Source: Paraburkholderia ultramafica (GTDB lineage Bacteria; Pseudomonadota; Gammaproteobacteria; Burkholderiales; Burkholderiaceae). Taken from it: a DNA stretch of 64,000 nt. The translations under genes were made by a program, and so were the position numbers. The notes beneath the pieces were generated by a model. It did no database searches and had not been told where the DNA came from. It was given only the letters and a program-made list of their open reading frames with translations. The stretch is taken from assembly GCF_902859915.1 (NCBI RefSeq), contig NZ_CADIKK010000026.1, positions 1 through 64,000 of the forward strand. The letters are read 5' to 3'. Below, one piece after another: positions 27,158 to 35,401 of this stretch (positions are counted from its first letter, which is position 1; each line of letters starts with the position of its first letter).

Positions 27158-27395
27158 CTTATGTCTCCGCCTGGATGCCTGACTATTAATTCTTGGACAG
27201 ATCAATTGCTTCATGTCCTGGACTCTGCCAGCAATGGGTAGGTGCCGCAACGCAAACATCTAGCTGAAGGATCGCATAGGACGGATGGAAAGGGTTGACC
27301 TGGACGTTGCACTCGGCGCGTGCAACCACCGAAGGACCGTTCGCCAGCCAGCATTGGATCGTTTCAATCACGCTACATAGATGATGATTCGGGTT

Positions 27396-27472
27396 TATAC
27401 TTATTCCGTCTCCTCCATGTCTCCTCCAAGGAATATGGATTAAAGCCCGCCTCTTGAGGCGGGCATTTTTTT
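27396..27472 (+). ncRNA. Candidate small RNA with two CUCCUCC anti-Shine-Dalgarno motifs and intrinsic terminator
   Basis: A -10 like TATACT at 27396-27401 is followed by CTCCTCC at 27410-27416 and again at 27421-27427. TCCAT (27414-27418) and ATGGA (27435-27439) can pair, placing the second CTCCTCC in the loop. A strong terminator closes the unit. The predicted transcript is about 65 nt. Exposed CUCCUCC loops are complementary to Shine-Dalgarno sequences and mark several proteobacterial stress sRNAs. No convincing -35 is visible. A leader attenuator of the gene at 27573 is the alternative. Confidence 0.5.
27445..27472 (+). terminator. Strong Rho-independent terminator
   Basis: GCCCGCCT (27445-27452), loop, AGGCGGGC (27457-27464), then ATTTTTTT. 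It points to the plus strand, where no protein gene ends nearby, so it must end either the candidate sRNA or a leader transcript. Confidence 0.88.
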
Positions 27473-27572
27473 GGGCGCGTGGGGTCGGCGACGACAATAC
27501 ACTGAAAAACCATTGCAGTCGGCGCGTCTTACCAACAGGTCGGTCGTCCAGCGAACGACAGGAGCAGGCCTC

Positions 27573-28841
27573 ATGAACGCAAACGCAAACGCAAATTCAA
27601 ACGCAAATGCAGCGGCCGCAGGCGGTTTAAGCCAGATCATCCAGCACGTATTCGTGCTGATGCTGGAAAACCGGTCCTTCGACCATCTGTTCGCGCTGTC
27701 GGGTATCCCCGGAATCGTCGCCGCCACCAACGGAAACGCGAACACCTACAACGGCGCCACCTACGCGTTCAGTGGCGGCGCGCCCGGCCAGATGCCCACC
27801 GACCCCGGGCATGAATTCATCGACGTGGTCGAACAGCTATGCGGCGCGCGCGCGCACTTCCAGCGAGGCCAGCCCTATCCGCCAGTCGACAACTCCGGCT
27901 TCGTCTCGAACTACGCGACCACCCGCACCGAAGGCGCCCCACCGCAAAGCGGCGATGTGGACGACATCATGCGGGGCGTCGACGTCCGTACGCAGTCCCC
28001 CGCGCTGTACCAGCTCGCGACGCAATTCGTGCTGTGCGACGGATGGCATTCGTCGCTGCCCGGCCCGACCTGGCCGAACCGCTATTTCCTGCATGGCGCA
28101 TCGTCGGCCGGGCTCGATCATTCACCGACCTCGGCCGAGATATGCAAATGGGAAGGACCGGATGGCTTCGTCTATCCGAAAGGATCGATTTTCGACGCGC
28201 TCGGCAAAGGAAACTATCGCCTGTACCAGGACCACCTGGGCGATCCGCTCGGCCGCATACCGCAGGTCGCGTCGATCAAGGGCATCAGCTTTTGCGACGT
28301 CGACGACCTGTCGCACTTCGAAGCGGACCTCGCCGCTAGCTACACTGCCCGCTATACGTTCATCGAACCGAGCTACGGCGACGTCGTGCACGACACCTAC
28401 GAGAACGGCAGTTCGCAGCATCCGATGGACGGCCTTGCCGGCGGCGATCAACTCGTCGCCCGCGTCTACGGTGCGATCCGCAACTCGCCGTTGTGGGACA
28501 GGAGCCTCTTCATGATCCTCTACGATGAGCACGGCGGTTTTTACGACTCGGCATTGCCCGGCAAGGCAATCCCTCCGGACGACGACGCGGCCGCGACGTT
28601 GAACGCGAACGGATTCGGGTTCGACGTCTACGGCGTGCGCGTTCCCGCGATCATCGTGTCGCCTTGGGTCGCACAGGGTCGGGTCGATCACACGACATAT
28701 GATCACAGCTCAGTGCTCGCGACCCTTGAACGCCTGTTCGGTCTCCAACCGCTGACGGGACGCGACAGGAACGCCAACGACGTGCTGTCGCTGATTACCC
28801 AAACCTGCCGCCAGGACTGCCCGGAGAGGATAGGAAAATGA
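27573..28841 (+). CDS. Phosphoesterase (phospholipase C/acid phosphatase family) with an Asn-Ala repeat N-terminus
   Basis: 422 residues from the ATG at 27573 (AGGAGCAGG upstream). The N-terminus is an Asn-Ala repeat (MNANANANSNANANAAAAGG) rather than a signal peptide, so the enzyme may be cytosolic or leave by another route. The catalytic opening HVFVLMLENRSFDHLF is followed by DEHGGFYD, DVYGVRVPAIIVSPW and TYDHSSVLATLERLFG, the metal-binding phosphoesterase motifs. The stop codon overlaps the start of a small ORF. A secreted relative is at 1905-3845. Confidence 0.88.
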   Translation: MNANANANSNANAAAAGGLSQIIQHVFVLMLENRSFDHLFALSGIPGIVAATNGNANTYNGATYAFSGGAPGQMPTDPGHEFIDVVEQLCGARAHFQRGQPYPPVDNSGFVSNYATTRTEGAPPQSGDVDDIMRGVDVRTQSPALYQLATQFVLCDGWHSSLPGPTWPNRYFLHGASSAGLDHSPTSAEICKWEGPDGFVYPKGSIFDALGKGNYRLYQDHLGDPLGRIPQVASIKGISFCDVDDLSHFEADLAASYTARYTFIEPSYGDVVHDTYENGSSQHPMDGLAGGDQLVARVYGAIRNSPLWDRSLFMILYDEHGGFYDSALPGKAIPPDDDAAATLNANGFGFDVYGVRVPAIIVSPWVAQGRVDHTTYDHSSVLATLERLFGLQPLTGRDRNANDVLSLITQTCRQDCPERIGK

Positions 28842-29086
28842 CCACCGGGACGACGCCCGCACATGAGCGCGACCTCGAACCCGTGCCCGATTCCAGCACG
28901 CTGATGGGTCTGCTGCACGTACTGCGCAAGGCACACATGGAGCTGGTGGGCAAGGATGCGGCACACCAGCGCTTCAGTCAGGTAGCCACGCGTCGCGATG
29001 CGAGACAGTACATCGACGAACTGATGCCGCATCTGATGAAGGAGCGCGAGAGGCGGCGGCACCATCGGCACGGCGGCGGCAAATAA
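28838..29086 (+). CDS. Small helical protein coupled to the phosphoesterase
   Basis: 82 residues; its ATG overlaps the phosphoesterase stop as ATGA, so its translation is coupled and it probably works with that enzyme. The chain is helical (LMGLLHVLRKAHMELVGKDA, then ATRRDARQYIDELMPHLMKE) with a His/Arg/Gly-rich tail. No family is recognised. It could be a small subunit or chaperone, but that is inference from linkage alone. Confidence 0.65.
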   Translation: MTTGTTPAHERDLEPVPDSSTLMGLLHVLRKAHMELVGKDAAHQRFSQVATRRDARQYIDELMPHLMKERERRRHHRHGGGK

Positions 29087-29521
29087 GACCCCGCCATGGC
29101 CGCTCAAACGCTCGGTTTCGTGGTTGGCTGGGCTTGAGGATTGTTCGACGGGCTCAGAAGCCGGCGACGGCACGTGTGGGCAGGCGATGACCGAGCGGAC
29201 CTTCGTTGAGCCGGCAAACAGCGACTCGTCGGCCCGATTTGACGCATGGCGTTTTCTCACTTGCATCACCCAAATTCCGTCGATAGTTAGCTGACCGATG
29301 GACCCGTACTGCCAATCTTTGGTCCTCTGGTCATCAACGTGACTTGAGCACCGGCGGTCTTTTCCCTGTCCAACGTACCGTGCCGAAGCTAGCTGAACAT
29401 CTCGGGCACGCGGGTGCACATTTCGAAGCGCAGTGATAGCCTGCGTTTTTTCGCGTTCAGACCTCCTGGGCAAGATGCCATTACAATCCAGCACTTTGAT
29501 CCAACAACCGGGATTTGCGCA
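29087..29521. other. Intergenic region, no gene seen
   Basis: 435 bp upstream of a secreted hypothetical protein. Minus-strand frames crossing it run antisense through several genes and are not credible. Confidence 0.45.
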
Positions 29522-29923
29522 ATGAAATGCCTTCTTGCCTCGACATTCGCGGCGATCGTCGCGGCCGCCAGCATGCCCGCGAATGCCCAAACACCCGGCG
29601 GCGGCAATACACCCAAACAGCAGTGCGCGATCGGGTATGTCACCGGCGTCGGTGGATCGGCACAGAGCATGCGTGAATACCTTGCGACACCCGACCGGGA
29701 CAAATACCGCTACCTTGCGGACAACCCGATCCAATGCCAGGTCTCCGACGAAGGTCGCGCATCTGCCTGTACGGGCATCACGAGCCTTCGGCATGAAAGA
29801 GTCAGCGTGTACGACGATATCGACAGCGCGACGATGAGCGTGGTCGCGCGCGTGGAACTCGATCACGGGACATACCCGGTGATTATCGTTGTGCCAAAGC
29901 AAGATGTGCGATGCGAGGAGTGA
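29522..29923 (+). CDS. Secreted hypothetical protein
   Basis: 133 residues from the ATG at 29522. A clear signal peptide (MKCLLASTFAAIVAAASMPA, cleaved near NAQ) precedes a small domain with four Cys (QQCAIGYVTGVGG, NPIQCQVSDEGRASACTG, and a C-terminal QDVRCEE), which suggests two disulfides. No family is recognised. It stands alone. Confidence 0.65.
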   Translation: MKCLLASTFAAIVAAASMPANAQTPGGGNTPKQQCAIGYVTGVGGSAQSMREYLATPDRDKYRYLADNPIQCQVSDEGRASACTGITSLRHERVSVYDDIDSATMSVVARVELDHGTYPVIIVVPKQDVRCEE

Positions 29924-30043
29924 ATGCCTCATGGCGCTAGTCGCTGACCGTTCGCTTGCCCCCTGTCGAGTCAGCGTTGCCGACAGGGTTGCAAGCGAAT
30001 CGGCGGACTAGCCAGTGGAATGCGCGAGCATACGCTCGAGCCC

Positions 30044-31444
30044 CTATTCCGCTGGCCTTGCAGGCACCTTCGATAGCAGCGGGCCGAATCCCTCGGCAAA
30101 TGTCAGATGCGAGATCACTGCATCGCGAAGCTTTTGATAGGGAAGACCTGCGAGCATCGCCGTTTGCATCGCGGCCATCACCTCGCCAGCTTCGGAGCCG
30201 ATCATCGTGAACCCAAGAATGCGATCATCGTTCGCACTGACGAGAACCTTCATGAAACCCTGCGTCTCACCCGTTGCTTCGGTTCGCAGCACATTGCTCA
30301 TGGGCAGCGTCGCGACACGAACCGCGATCCGCTGACGCTGCGCTTCGCTTTCGCTCAGCCCGACACGCGCGAGCGGCGGATCGGTGAACAAGGTGTACGG
30401 AATCAACCGGTCGCTCATTCTGCTATTTCCGCCGGCCAGGTTGTCCCGCACGACCCTGAAGTCGTCGACCGATACATGGGTGAACTGCGGACTGCCCGCC
30501 GCTTCGCCGATTGCCCAGACATCAGGCGCCGATGCCTGCAACCGGTCGTTCACACGAATGTAGCCGCGTTCGTCGAGTTCGATGCCAGCTTCTTCCAACC
30601 CGATGTCGGCCGTGTTTGGAATACGTCCTGCCGCGACGAGAATGTCGCTGCCCTCGATCACCCGCTCTCCCGAAGGCGTGTGCAGGGCAATGCGAACATG
30701 CGCGCCAGAGCGGCCTGCCACGCTCATCGTTTCGGCAGCCAGCACAACGTCGATCCCTTCCGCAGAGAGCATGCGAAGCATCTCTTCGGCTACGTCCATG
30801 TCTTCACGTCCCATTAGCCGGGCACCGTGCTCGATAATTGTCACCCGGCTGCCGAAGCGGCGATAAGCCTGTGCCATCTCGATGCCGGTATAACCGCCCC
30901 CGAGCACGATCAGATGTGACGGCGCATAGTCGAGTTCGAGCGCGCCGATATGGGTGAGCGGTTCGGCGGCGCGCAATCCCGGAACATCCGGAATGGCGGC
31001 GTGCGTTCCGACGTTGACAACCACCTGGTCACCGCTGAGCGTCCGCGTGCCGCCATCGTTGAGTCGGACCTCGATCGTCTTCGGCCCGACGAACCGGCCG
31101 CGGCCCATGATCAGTTCGGCGCCGCTCGACGCATACGCCTGAACGTGGAACGCTGCTTCTCGCTCGACCATATCGCGCTTGCGGTCGCGCACCTTCGCCA
31201 TGTCGATGGCAACCGGACCGGTAACCGAGCCGAATTCCGCAGCATGTCGCGCGAGATGCGCAACACGCGCGCTCCAGATCTCGTTCTTGCTGGGAAGGCA
31301 GGCGACAGCCGGACACGAGCCACCGACCCACTGCCGCTCGACCACGGCCACGCGTTGCCCCGATCGCCCCAGGTGCCACGCGAGCAGCTTACCGCCCTGG
31401 CCGCTGCCAAGGATCAACGTATCGAAATGTTCGACTTCAGACAT
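30044..31444 (-). CDS. FAD-dependent pyridine nucleotide-disulfide oxidoreductase
   Basis: 466 residues. FAD-binding FDTLILGSGQGGKLLAWHLG at the N-terminus, then the redox pair in GGSCPAVACLPSK (Cx4C, with an Ala-Val filling instead of the usual Asn-Val-Gly). The NAD(P) site is LGGGYTGIEMAQAYRR. The dimerisation domain ends in a modified His-Glu motif (SHLTFAEGF). This is the class I family of mercuric and lipoamide reductases; no heavy-metal-binding N-terminal domain is present. It may reduce a small disulfide or quinone. It lies upstream of nothing on its strand and near an AhpD-like gene. Confidence 0.9.
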   Translation of the reverse strand: MSEVEHFDTLILGSGQGGKLLAWHLGRSGQRVAVVERQWVGGSCPAVACLPSKNEIWSARVAHLARHAAEFGSVTGPVAIDMAKVRDRKRDMVEREAAFHVQAYASSGAELIMGRGRFVGPKTIEVRLNDGGTRTLSGDQVVVNVGTHAAIPDVPGLRAAEPLTHIGALELDYAPSHLIVLGGGYTGIEMAQAYRRFGSRVTIIEHGARLMGREDMDVAEEMLRMLSAEGIDVVLAAETMSVAGRSGAHVRIALHTPSGERVIEGSDILVAAGRIPNTADIGLEEAGIELDERGYIRVNDRLQASAPDVWAIGEAAGSPQFTHVSVDDFRVVRDNLAGGNSRMSDRLIPYTLFTDPPLARVGLSESEAQRQRIAVRVATLPMSNVLRTEATGETQGFMKVLVSANDDRILGFTMIGSEAGEVMAAMQTAMLAGLPYQKLRDAVISHLTFAEGFGPLLSKVPARPAE

Positions 31445-31577
31445 AACATCCTCTAATTCAACCAGGGGTTTAGCGAATCCGACGCCGGCGCGGCGATATG
31501 CCAGCCTTCTGCCGGATAACCTGTGCCTGGCGAGCCGAAACGTTACTGCGTGACGTACCGGCTCGCCGACGCCAATC

Positions 31578-32117
31578 TCACTTGACCGGCGGAAAATCGA
31601 CGTCCGTGTCGTTGATCCGGTTGAACGTATTAGTAAAGATAGTCATGGCGACGGCCAACGAGATCTCGGCCAGTTGCGTGTCGGTGTAACCGGCAGCGCG
31701 AATGGCTGCGAATTCGTTCTCGTTGATCGTGCCGCGGGTCTTCTGCAGATTCAGCACGAAATGAATCAGTGCATCGCGCCTGACATCGCCCGTGGCCTGC
31801 CCCGCGCGAATCTGCTTGAGTGTTTCCGGCGACAGGCCACTCATTTTGCCCAGCATGAAGTGCGCGGCTACACAGTAGTCGCAGCCGGTCTGTTCGCTGA
31901 CAAGGAGCTTGATAGTTTCCAGATCCTGCTTGCTCAGGCTGCCGGACGCCAGCGCGCCTTCGGCGTTCAGCGCAGCGCTCAAGGTGGCGGGCGCAAGATA
32001 GCCCAGCGCGGCGAACAGGTTAGGCACGCCGCCGCCAGCGATTTTCCGCACCTGAGCATAGACCTCGGCGGTAGCGCCAGTGGCAGTCGTAACAGCGGGG
32101 ATGGTGAAGCGACTCAT
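31578..32117 (-). CDS. AhpD-like carboxymuconolactone decarboxylase family protein
   Basis: 179 residues from the ATG at 32117, which has GAGG upstream; an ATG at 32129 lacks one. The redox motif EQTGCDYCVAAH (CxxCxxxH) is near residue 82, and the C-terminal helix LAEISLAVAMTIFTNTFNRI is typical. It is divergent from an AraC regulator 112 bp away, a standard activator-target arrangement. The flavin disulfide reductase directly downstream could recycle it. Confidence 0.9.
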   Translation of the reverse strand: MSRFTIPAVTTATGATAEVYAQVRKIAGGGVPNLFAALGYLAPATLSAALNAEGALASGSLSKQDLETIKLLVSEQTGCDYCVAAHFMLGKMSGLSPETLKQIRAGQATGDVRRDALIHFVLNLQKTRGTINENEFAAIRAAGYTDTQLAEISLAVAMTIFTNTFNRINDTDVDFPPVK

Positions 32118-32186
32118 GATGGACCTCATTCAGTGGTGGCTGGGAGTCTCCACTTTAAGGTCGAGAAATGAGCTTGTTGAGACTCA

Positions 32187-32199
32187 ATATTGTCAATAT
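32187..32199. promoter_or_regulatory. Palindromic candidate operator in the AhpD/AraC divergent region
   Basis: ATATTG-T-CAATAT is a perfect 13-bp palindrome, midway between the divergent starts at 32117 and 32230. It is a plausible regulator site, though AraC proteins usually bind direct repeats. Confidence 0.4.
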
Positions 32200-32229
32200 C
32201 ATGCTCATACGTATCAACTGAGACCTGCC

Positions 32230-33201
32230 ATGACCCCTCCACTGGATTGGCTTAGCCGCCTGCTAGGCATGCTGACGGTGCGCGGCCAGCTAGAGCTTCG
32301 ATGCTCGTATGGAGCACCCTGGCAAGTCATCTACGGCGATTCGGATGCGGGAGAGATGCCCTATCACGTGGTGCTCAGCGGATCCGCCATCCTGGAGACG
32401 CCCGGCACCGGCAAACCGCAGAATCTTTGCGCCGGCGATATCGTCATGTTGCCGCACGGCTCCGCGCACCGCCTTCATGACGGCAGCGGTGCTCGAGCGA
32501 AGCCCGCGCGTCAGCGCGAGGGCTTGAACCTGACCATTAGCGAAAATGCGGGAACCGGCCAGCGTCTGGACATGCTCTGTGGGCGATTCGTTTTGGCGCC
32601 GCCTCATGACCGCTTTATCCGTACGTATCTGCCCGCCCGACTCGTGGTCCGAACGTCGAGCGCAGGTAGTTCCGGTCAGGGCGAGACCTCTGCCCAGCTA
32701 AGCGGCCTGGTGGCGCTGATGCGAGGGGAGTCCGATGTGGGCAAGCTGGGCGGCTACGCGATGATGAACGCACTATCGGCGGCTCTCTTCGCGCTGGCGC
32801 TGCGCATGGCCAGCGAGTCCGACGAGGCCCCGATGGGGCTACTGGCACTGGCTGGACATCCGCGTCTGGCCCCTGCGCTCACCGTCATATTCAATGATCC
32901 AGCACACCCGTGGACACTGTCGGAGTTGGCGGACCTCTGCAACATGTCGCGCGCGACCTTGATTCGTCACTTCCAGGACAAGGTTGGGCGCTCGCCCAAT
33001 GACCTGCTGACCGATGTCCGAATGGCATTGGCCGCCGATGAACTGAAAAAGCCGGGCGTTTCAACCGAGGTCGTGGCCGAGACGGTTGGCTACCAATCCG
33101 TGGCGGCCTTCAGGCGCGTCTTCACTCAGCATATGGGCATGACCCCGGCGGATTGGCGCCGTTCAGCACTCCAGAGCCTGCATGCCTCTGCTGCGAGTTG
33201 A
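32230..33201 (+). CDS. AraC-family transcriptional regulator with cupin-type sensor domain
   Basis: 323 residues from the ATG at 32230. The N-terminal cupin_6-type domain carries GEMPYHVVLSGSAILETPGT and GDIVMLPHGSAHRLHD. The C-terminal double HTH includes WTLSELADLCNMSRATLIRH, FQDKVGRSP, and VAETVGYQSVAAFRRVFTQH followed by GMTPADWRR. It is divergent from the AhpD-like gene, which it probably activates. Relatives typically respond to small organic or oxidative signals. Confidence 0.93.
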   Translation: MTPPLDWLSRLLGMLTVRGQLELRCSYGAPWQVIYGDSDAGEMPYHVVLSGSAILETPGTGKPQNLCAGDIVMLPHGSAHRLHDGSGARAKPARQREGLNLTISENAGTGQRLDMLCGRFVLAPPHDRFIRTYLPARLVVRTSSAGSSGQGETSAQLSGLVALMRGESDVGKLGGYAMMNALSAALFALALRMASESDEAPMGLLALAGHPRLAPALTVIFNDPAHPWTLSELADLCNMSRATLIRHFQDKVGRSPNDLLTDVRMALAADELKKPGVSTEVVAETVGYQSVAAFRRVFTQHMGMTPADWRRSALQSLHASAAS

Positions 33202-33289
33202 AATCAGAGTGGGAACAGAGTGTCGGTGTTTGACGAACCAGGTAGTTAGCGATTCAGGTTCTCCTGCTCTCAACGTATGCGTTGCAGCC

Positions 33290-34291
33290 TTAAGACAACC
33301 CAGCCGGCGGCCGCCGCCCATCCGATGCAGGAACAACGCGCCGAACAAGCCTTCGAATAAATTTCCGGCACGCGTGCAGCCACTCCCAAACAACATCGGG
33401 CGCGAACCGCCCTGCGAGCAGCAGCAACGCGAACAGCGCAGGACACCAGCGCAAGTCGGTCGGCACCGGTTCGCGGTGAGCGAAGCGCTGATCCACCATC
33501 GCATCGCCCAACGCTGTCGTGGTCCAAAGGCGACGATAACCAAGCCCGGTTTGCTCAGCCACGGACCCCAGATACTGGCCTCGCAACTCGGAAAGCTCCT
33601 CATGTGTCTCAGCCGGCCTATCAGACCCCGGCGTAGCAGGCACCTGTATCACGTCCTCGGCCTGCCAGTATCCAACCTGATTGCCGTCGCCGTTGGTCTT
33701 CGGAATGGCCGCGGGTTGGTCGCCCCCCACGCCGATCAGCCAGCCCTTGATTCGCGCGGAGTTGATATCGCGCATCAGCGCTCGCGACGGCGGAACAGGC
33801 GGCGCCTCTTGCCCATCGGTGATGAACACGACGGCCGCGCCCTGGCCGACATCCTGCGCCACGCGCACCGCCGAATAAACGCCGCCCTCGGCAATCCGGC
33901 TCCAGTTGGTCCAACGCATGCGCCCGTCGATACCATCGAGCGACACCCGCAGCGCGTCGTAGTTGTTGCACACCTCGACGGGCGCCAGCAACAGCAAAGT
34001 GCGCTGACCCGTAAACACGCTCCAGCCTACCTTCGAGCCGCAAGGCAATTGCCCCAGCGCGTCGCCCATCGCGGCCTGCGCGAACTTCAGCCGGCTCACC
34101 GGCACGCCGTTCAGACTGACGTCCTCGACGTCCATGCTTTGCGTGATATCGAAAGTCACGATGTAGCTGAACGTATGGCGCGGCAGCGTCACCGCCGGCA
34201 TCACGACCGCGGCGATCAACGCGAGGAGCGCGAGCGGCGTCAACCAGTGACGCAGCCTGGGCAAGCCGCGCTCCCGGATCCCGGCGTTCAC
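33290..34291 (-). CDS. von Willebrand A domain protein, MxaC-like
   Basis: 333 residues. Two N-terminal hydrophobic segments (LTPLALLALIAAVVMPAVTL) anchor a periplasmic vWA domain with a MIDAS-like DITQS (the usual DxSxS with Thr in the middle) and FITDGQE. A further membrane helix ends the protein (ALFALLLLAGRF). Its start overlaps the stop of the MxaK-like gene by four bases. MxaC, K and L are accessory proteins for metal insertion in PQQ methanol dehydrogenase. The PQQ genes next door support this assignment. Confidence 0.72.
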   Translation of the reverse strand: MNAGIRERGLPRLRHWLTPLALLALIAAVVMPAVTLPRHTFSYIVTFDITQSMDVEDVSLNGVPVSRLKFAQAAMGDALGQLPCGSKVGWSVFTGQRTLLLLAPVEVCNNYDALRVSLDGIDGRMRWTNWSRIAEGGVYSAVRVAQDVGQGAAVVFITDGQEAPPVPPSRALMRDINSARIKGWLIGVGGDQPAAIPKTNGDGNQVGYWQAEDVIQVPATPGSDRPAETHEELSELRGQYLGSVAEQTGLGYRRLWTTTALGDAMVDQRFAHREPVPTDLRWCPALFALLLLAGRFAPDVVWEWLHACRKFIRRLVRRVVPASDGRRPPAGLS

Positions 34292-34812
34292 GGCAAGTCC
34301 TTGCTCTGCGGATCCCGCACTTTCACGTTGTGCTGCGATTTCACGTCAGGCTCATCGAGCGCGCCATGTGTTTCAGGCGCGAGCCAAAGCGCCCGCTCGA
34401 GGTTATAGCGTGCGTCCCAATCGTCCGGCACCGCGCGCAGCAACGTCCGGTAGCGCGCTTTGGCCTCGCCGATCATCACGAGCGACTTGACGGTGCCCGC
34501 AGCGCCGTCTCCCCTTCCCTCGCGCAGGTACATGTTGCCGAGATCGAACAGCGCTGCGCGGCCGAGATCGTCGAGACGGTCGGCGTGGATCAAGCCATCG
34601 TAGAGCCTGGCCGCCGTATCGTAGGCGCCCGCTTTCGACAGTGCCGTCGCGCGTGCCAGGCGGACCTGCGGAGCGTCGTCGGCGGCGCGGTCATACATGT
34701 CCTCCATCGTGCCGGCCGTCACGTTCAGATAGTGACCCTTGACCTCGCCGGTTTCCGCTTGCGCGCGATTCACCGCGTCCATCGAAAACAGAAAGCGGTC
34801 GCGCCAATGCAT
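34288..34812 (-). CDS. MxaK-like TPR protein, apparently N-terminally truncated
   Basis: 174 residues from the ATG at 34812. The body is TPR-like: RLARATALSKAGAYDTAARL, DLGRAALFDLGNMYLREGRG, and KARYRTLLRAVPDDWDARYN. MxaK homologues normally begin with a membrane anchor; here the sequence starts directly at MHWRDRFLFSMDAVNRAQAE, and the upstream codons give no such helix. This points to loss of the 5' end. It is followed with overlap by the MxaC-like gene. Confidence 0.6.
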   Translation of the reverse strand: MHWRDRFLFSMDAVNRAQAETGEVKGHYLNVTAGTMEDMYDRAADDAPQVRLARATALSKAGAYDTAARLYDGLIHADRLDDLGRAALFDLGNMYLREGRGDGAAGTVKSLVMIGEAKARYRTLLRAVPDDWDARYNLERALWLAPETHGALDEPDVKSQHNVKVRDPQSKDLP

Positions 34813-35226
34813 GAGTAGGCACGGACGTCGCCAAGGGGAATTCACGATTTTATTTGGCAGACTTAACCGATCCGTTATCGATTGCAAATTGCGAAGCGGA
34901 TTTTCGCGACCCGCGCCGGGATTCGGTGCAGAATGTCCGCTAAGGCGATGCGAGGACGACGTGACAGCGCAATGGAGTTCACGAGAGCGCGTGGAACACT
35001 TTGCTTCGTTTTCGCCACACCGCGCGGCGGCCTTCGCCAGCCAGGCTGCGTGGCCGTAGTACCGGCGTAATTCGGCAGGCGCTGTATTACCGGTCGGACG
35101 CACGCCGGCGCACTCCTTCGGTATTGCGCTTGGGCATAAAGCTTGCGTGATGCCGGATGCCGATGAAGTCCGGCATTTCGCCGGGCCGACGGCGCAACGC
35201 AGTGTCAACCCATGGAGGAAGCACGT
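34813..35226. other. Region between mxaK-like remnant and pqqA
   Basis: 414 bp. It is open on the minus strand in the mxaK frame but carries no recognisable sequence. It must include the pqqA promoter on the plus strand; no canonical box is clear to me. GGAGGAAGC sits just before the pqqA ATG. Confidence 0.45.
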
Positions 35227-35301
35227 ATGCAATGGACGACTCCGAGCTACACCGATGTGCGTCTCGGTTTTGAAATCGTGATGTATGTCGCTACGCGTTA
35301 A
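35227..35301 (+). CDS. pqqA: PQQ precursor peptide PqqA
   Basis: 24 residues, MQWTTPSYTDVRLGFEIVMY followed by VATR. Glu16 and Tyr20 form the conserved ExxxY pair that PqqE cross-links to build PQQ. A strong GGAGGAAG site precedes the ATG, and a Rho-independent terminator lies six bases after the stop. The gene is unusually far (3.6 kb) from pqqB; normally they adjoin. Confidence 0.97.
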   Translation: MQWTTPSYTDVRLGFEIVMYVATR

Positions 35302-35307
35302 ACCCGC

Positions 35308-35334
35308 AAAAGGGCCGCACGCCGCGGCCCTTTT
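35308..35334 (+). terminator. Rho-independent terminator after pqqA
   Basis: AAAAGGGCCGC (35308-35318), a five-base loop, and GCGGCCCTTTT (35324-35334). It isolates pqqA, allowing the peptide to be made in excess over the enzymes. Confidence 0.88.
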
Positions 35335-35401
35335 GTGGATCGTATTTGTCTTTAGCTAACCGGCCGGCCTTTCGGCGTTGTCAGGACACGCGTTCCCATC
35401 C

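Noticed and set aside
28703..29932. 409-codon open frame on the minus strand
   Set aside because: It runs antisense across the phosphoesterase end, the coupled small gene and a secreted protein gene that have ribosome sites, motifs and signal peptides. It has no family features; GC-rich DNA makes such shadows.
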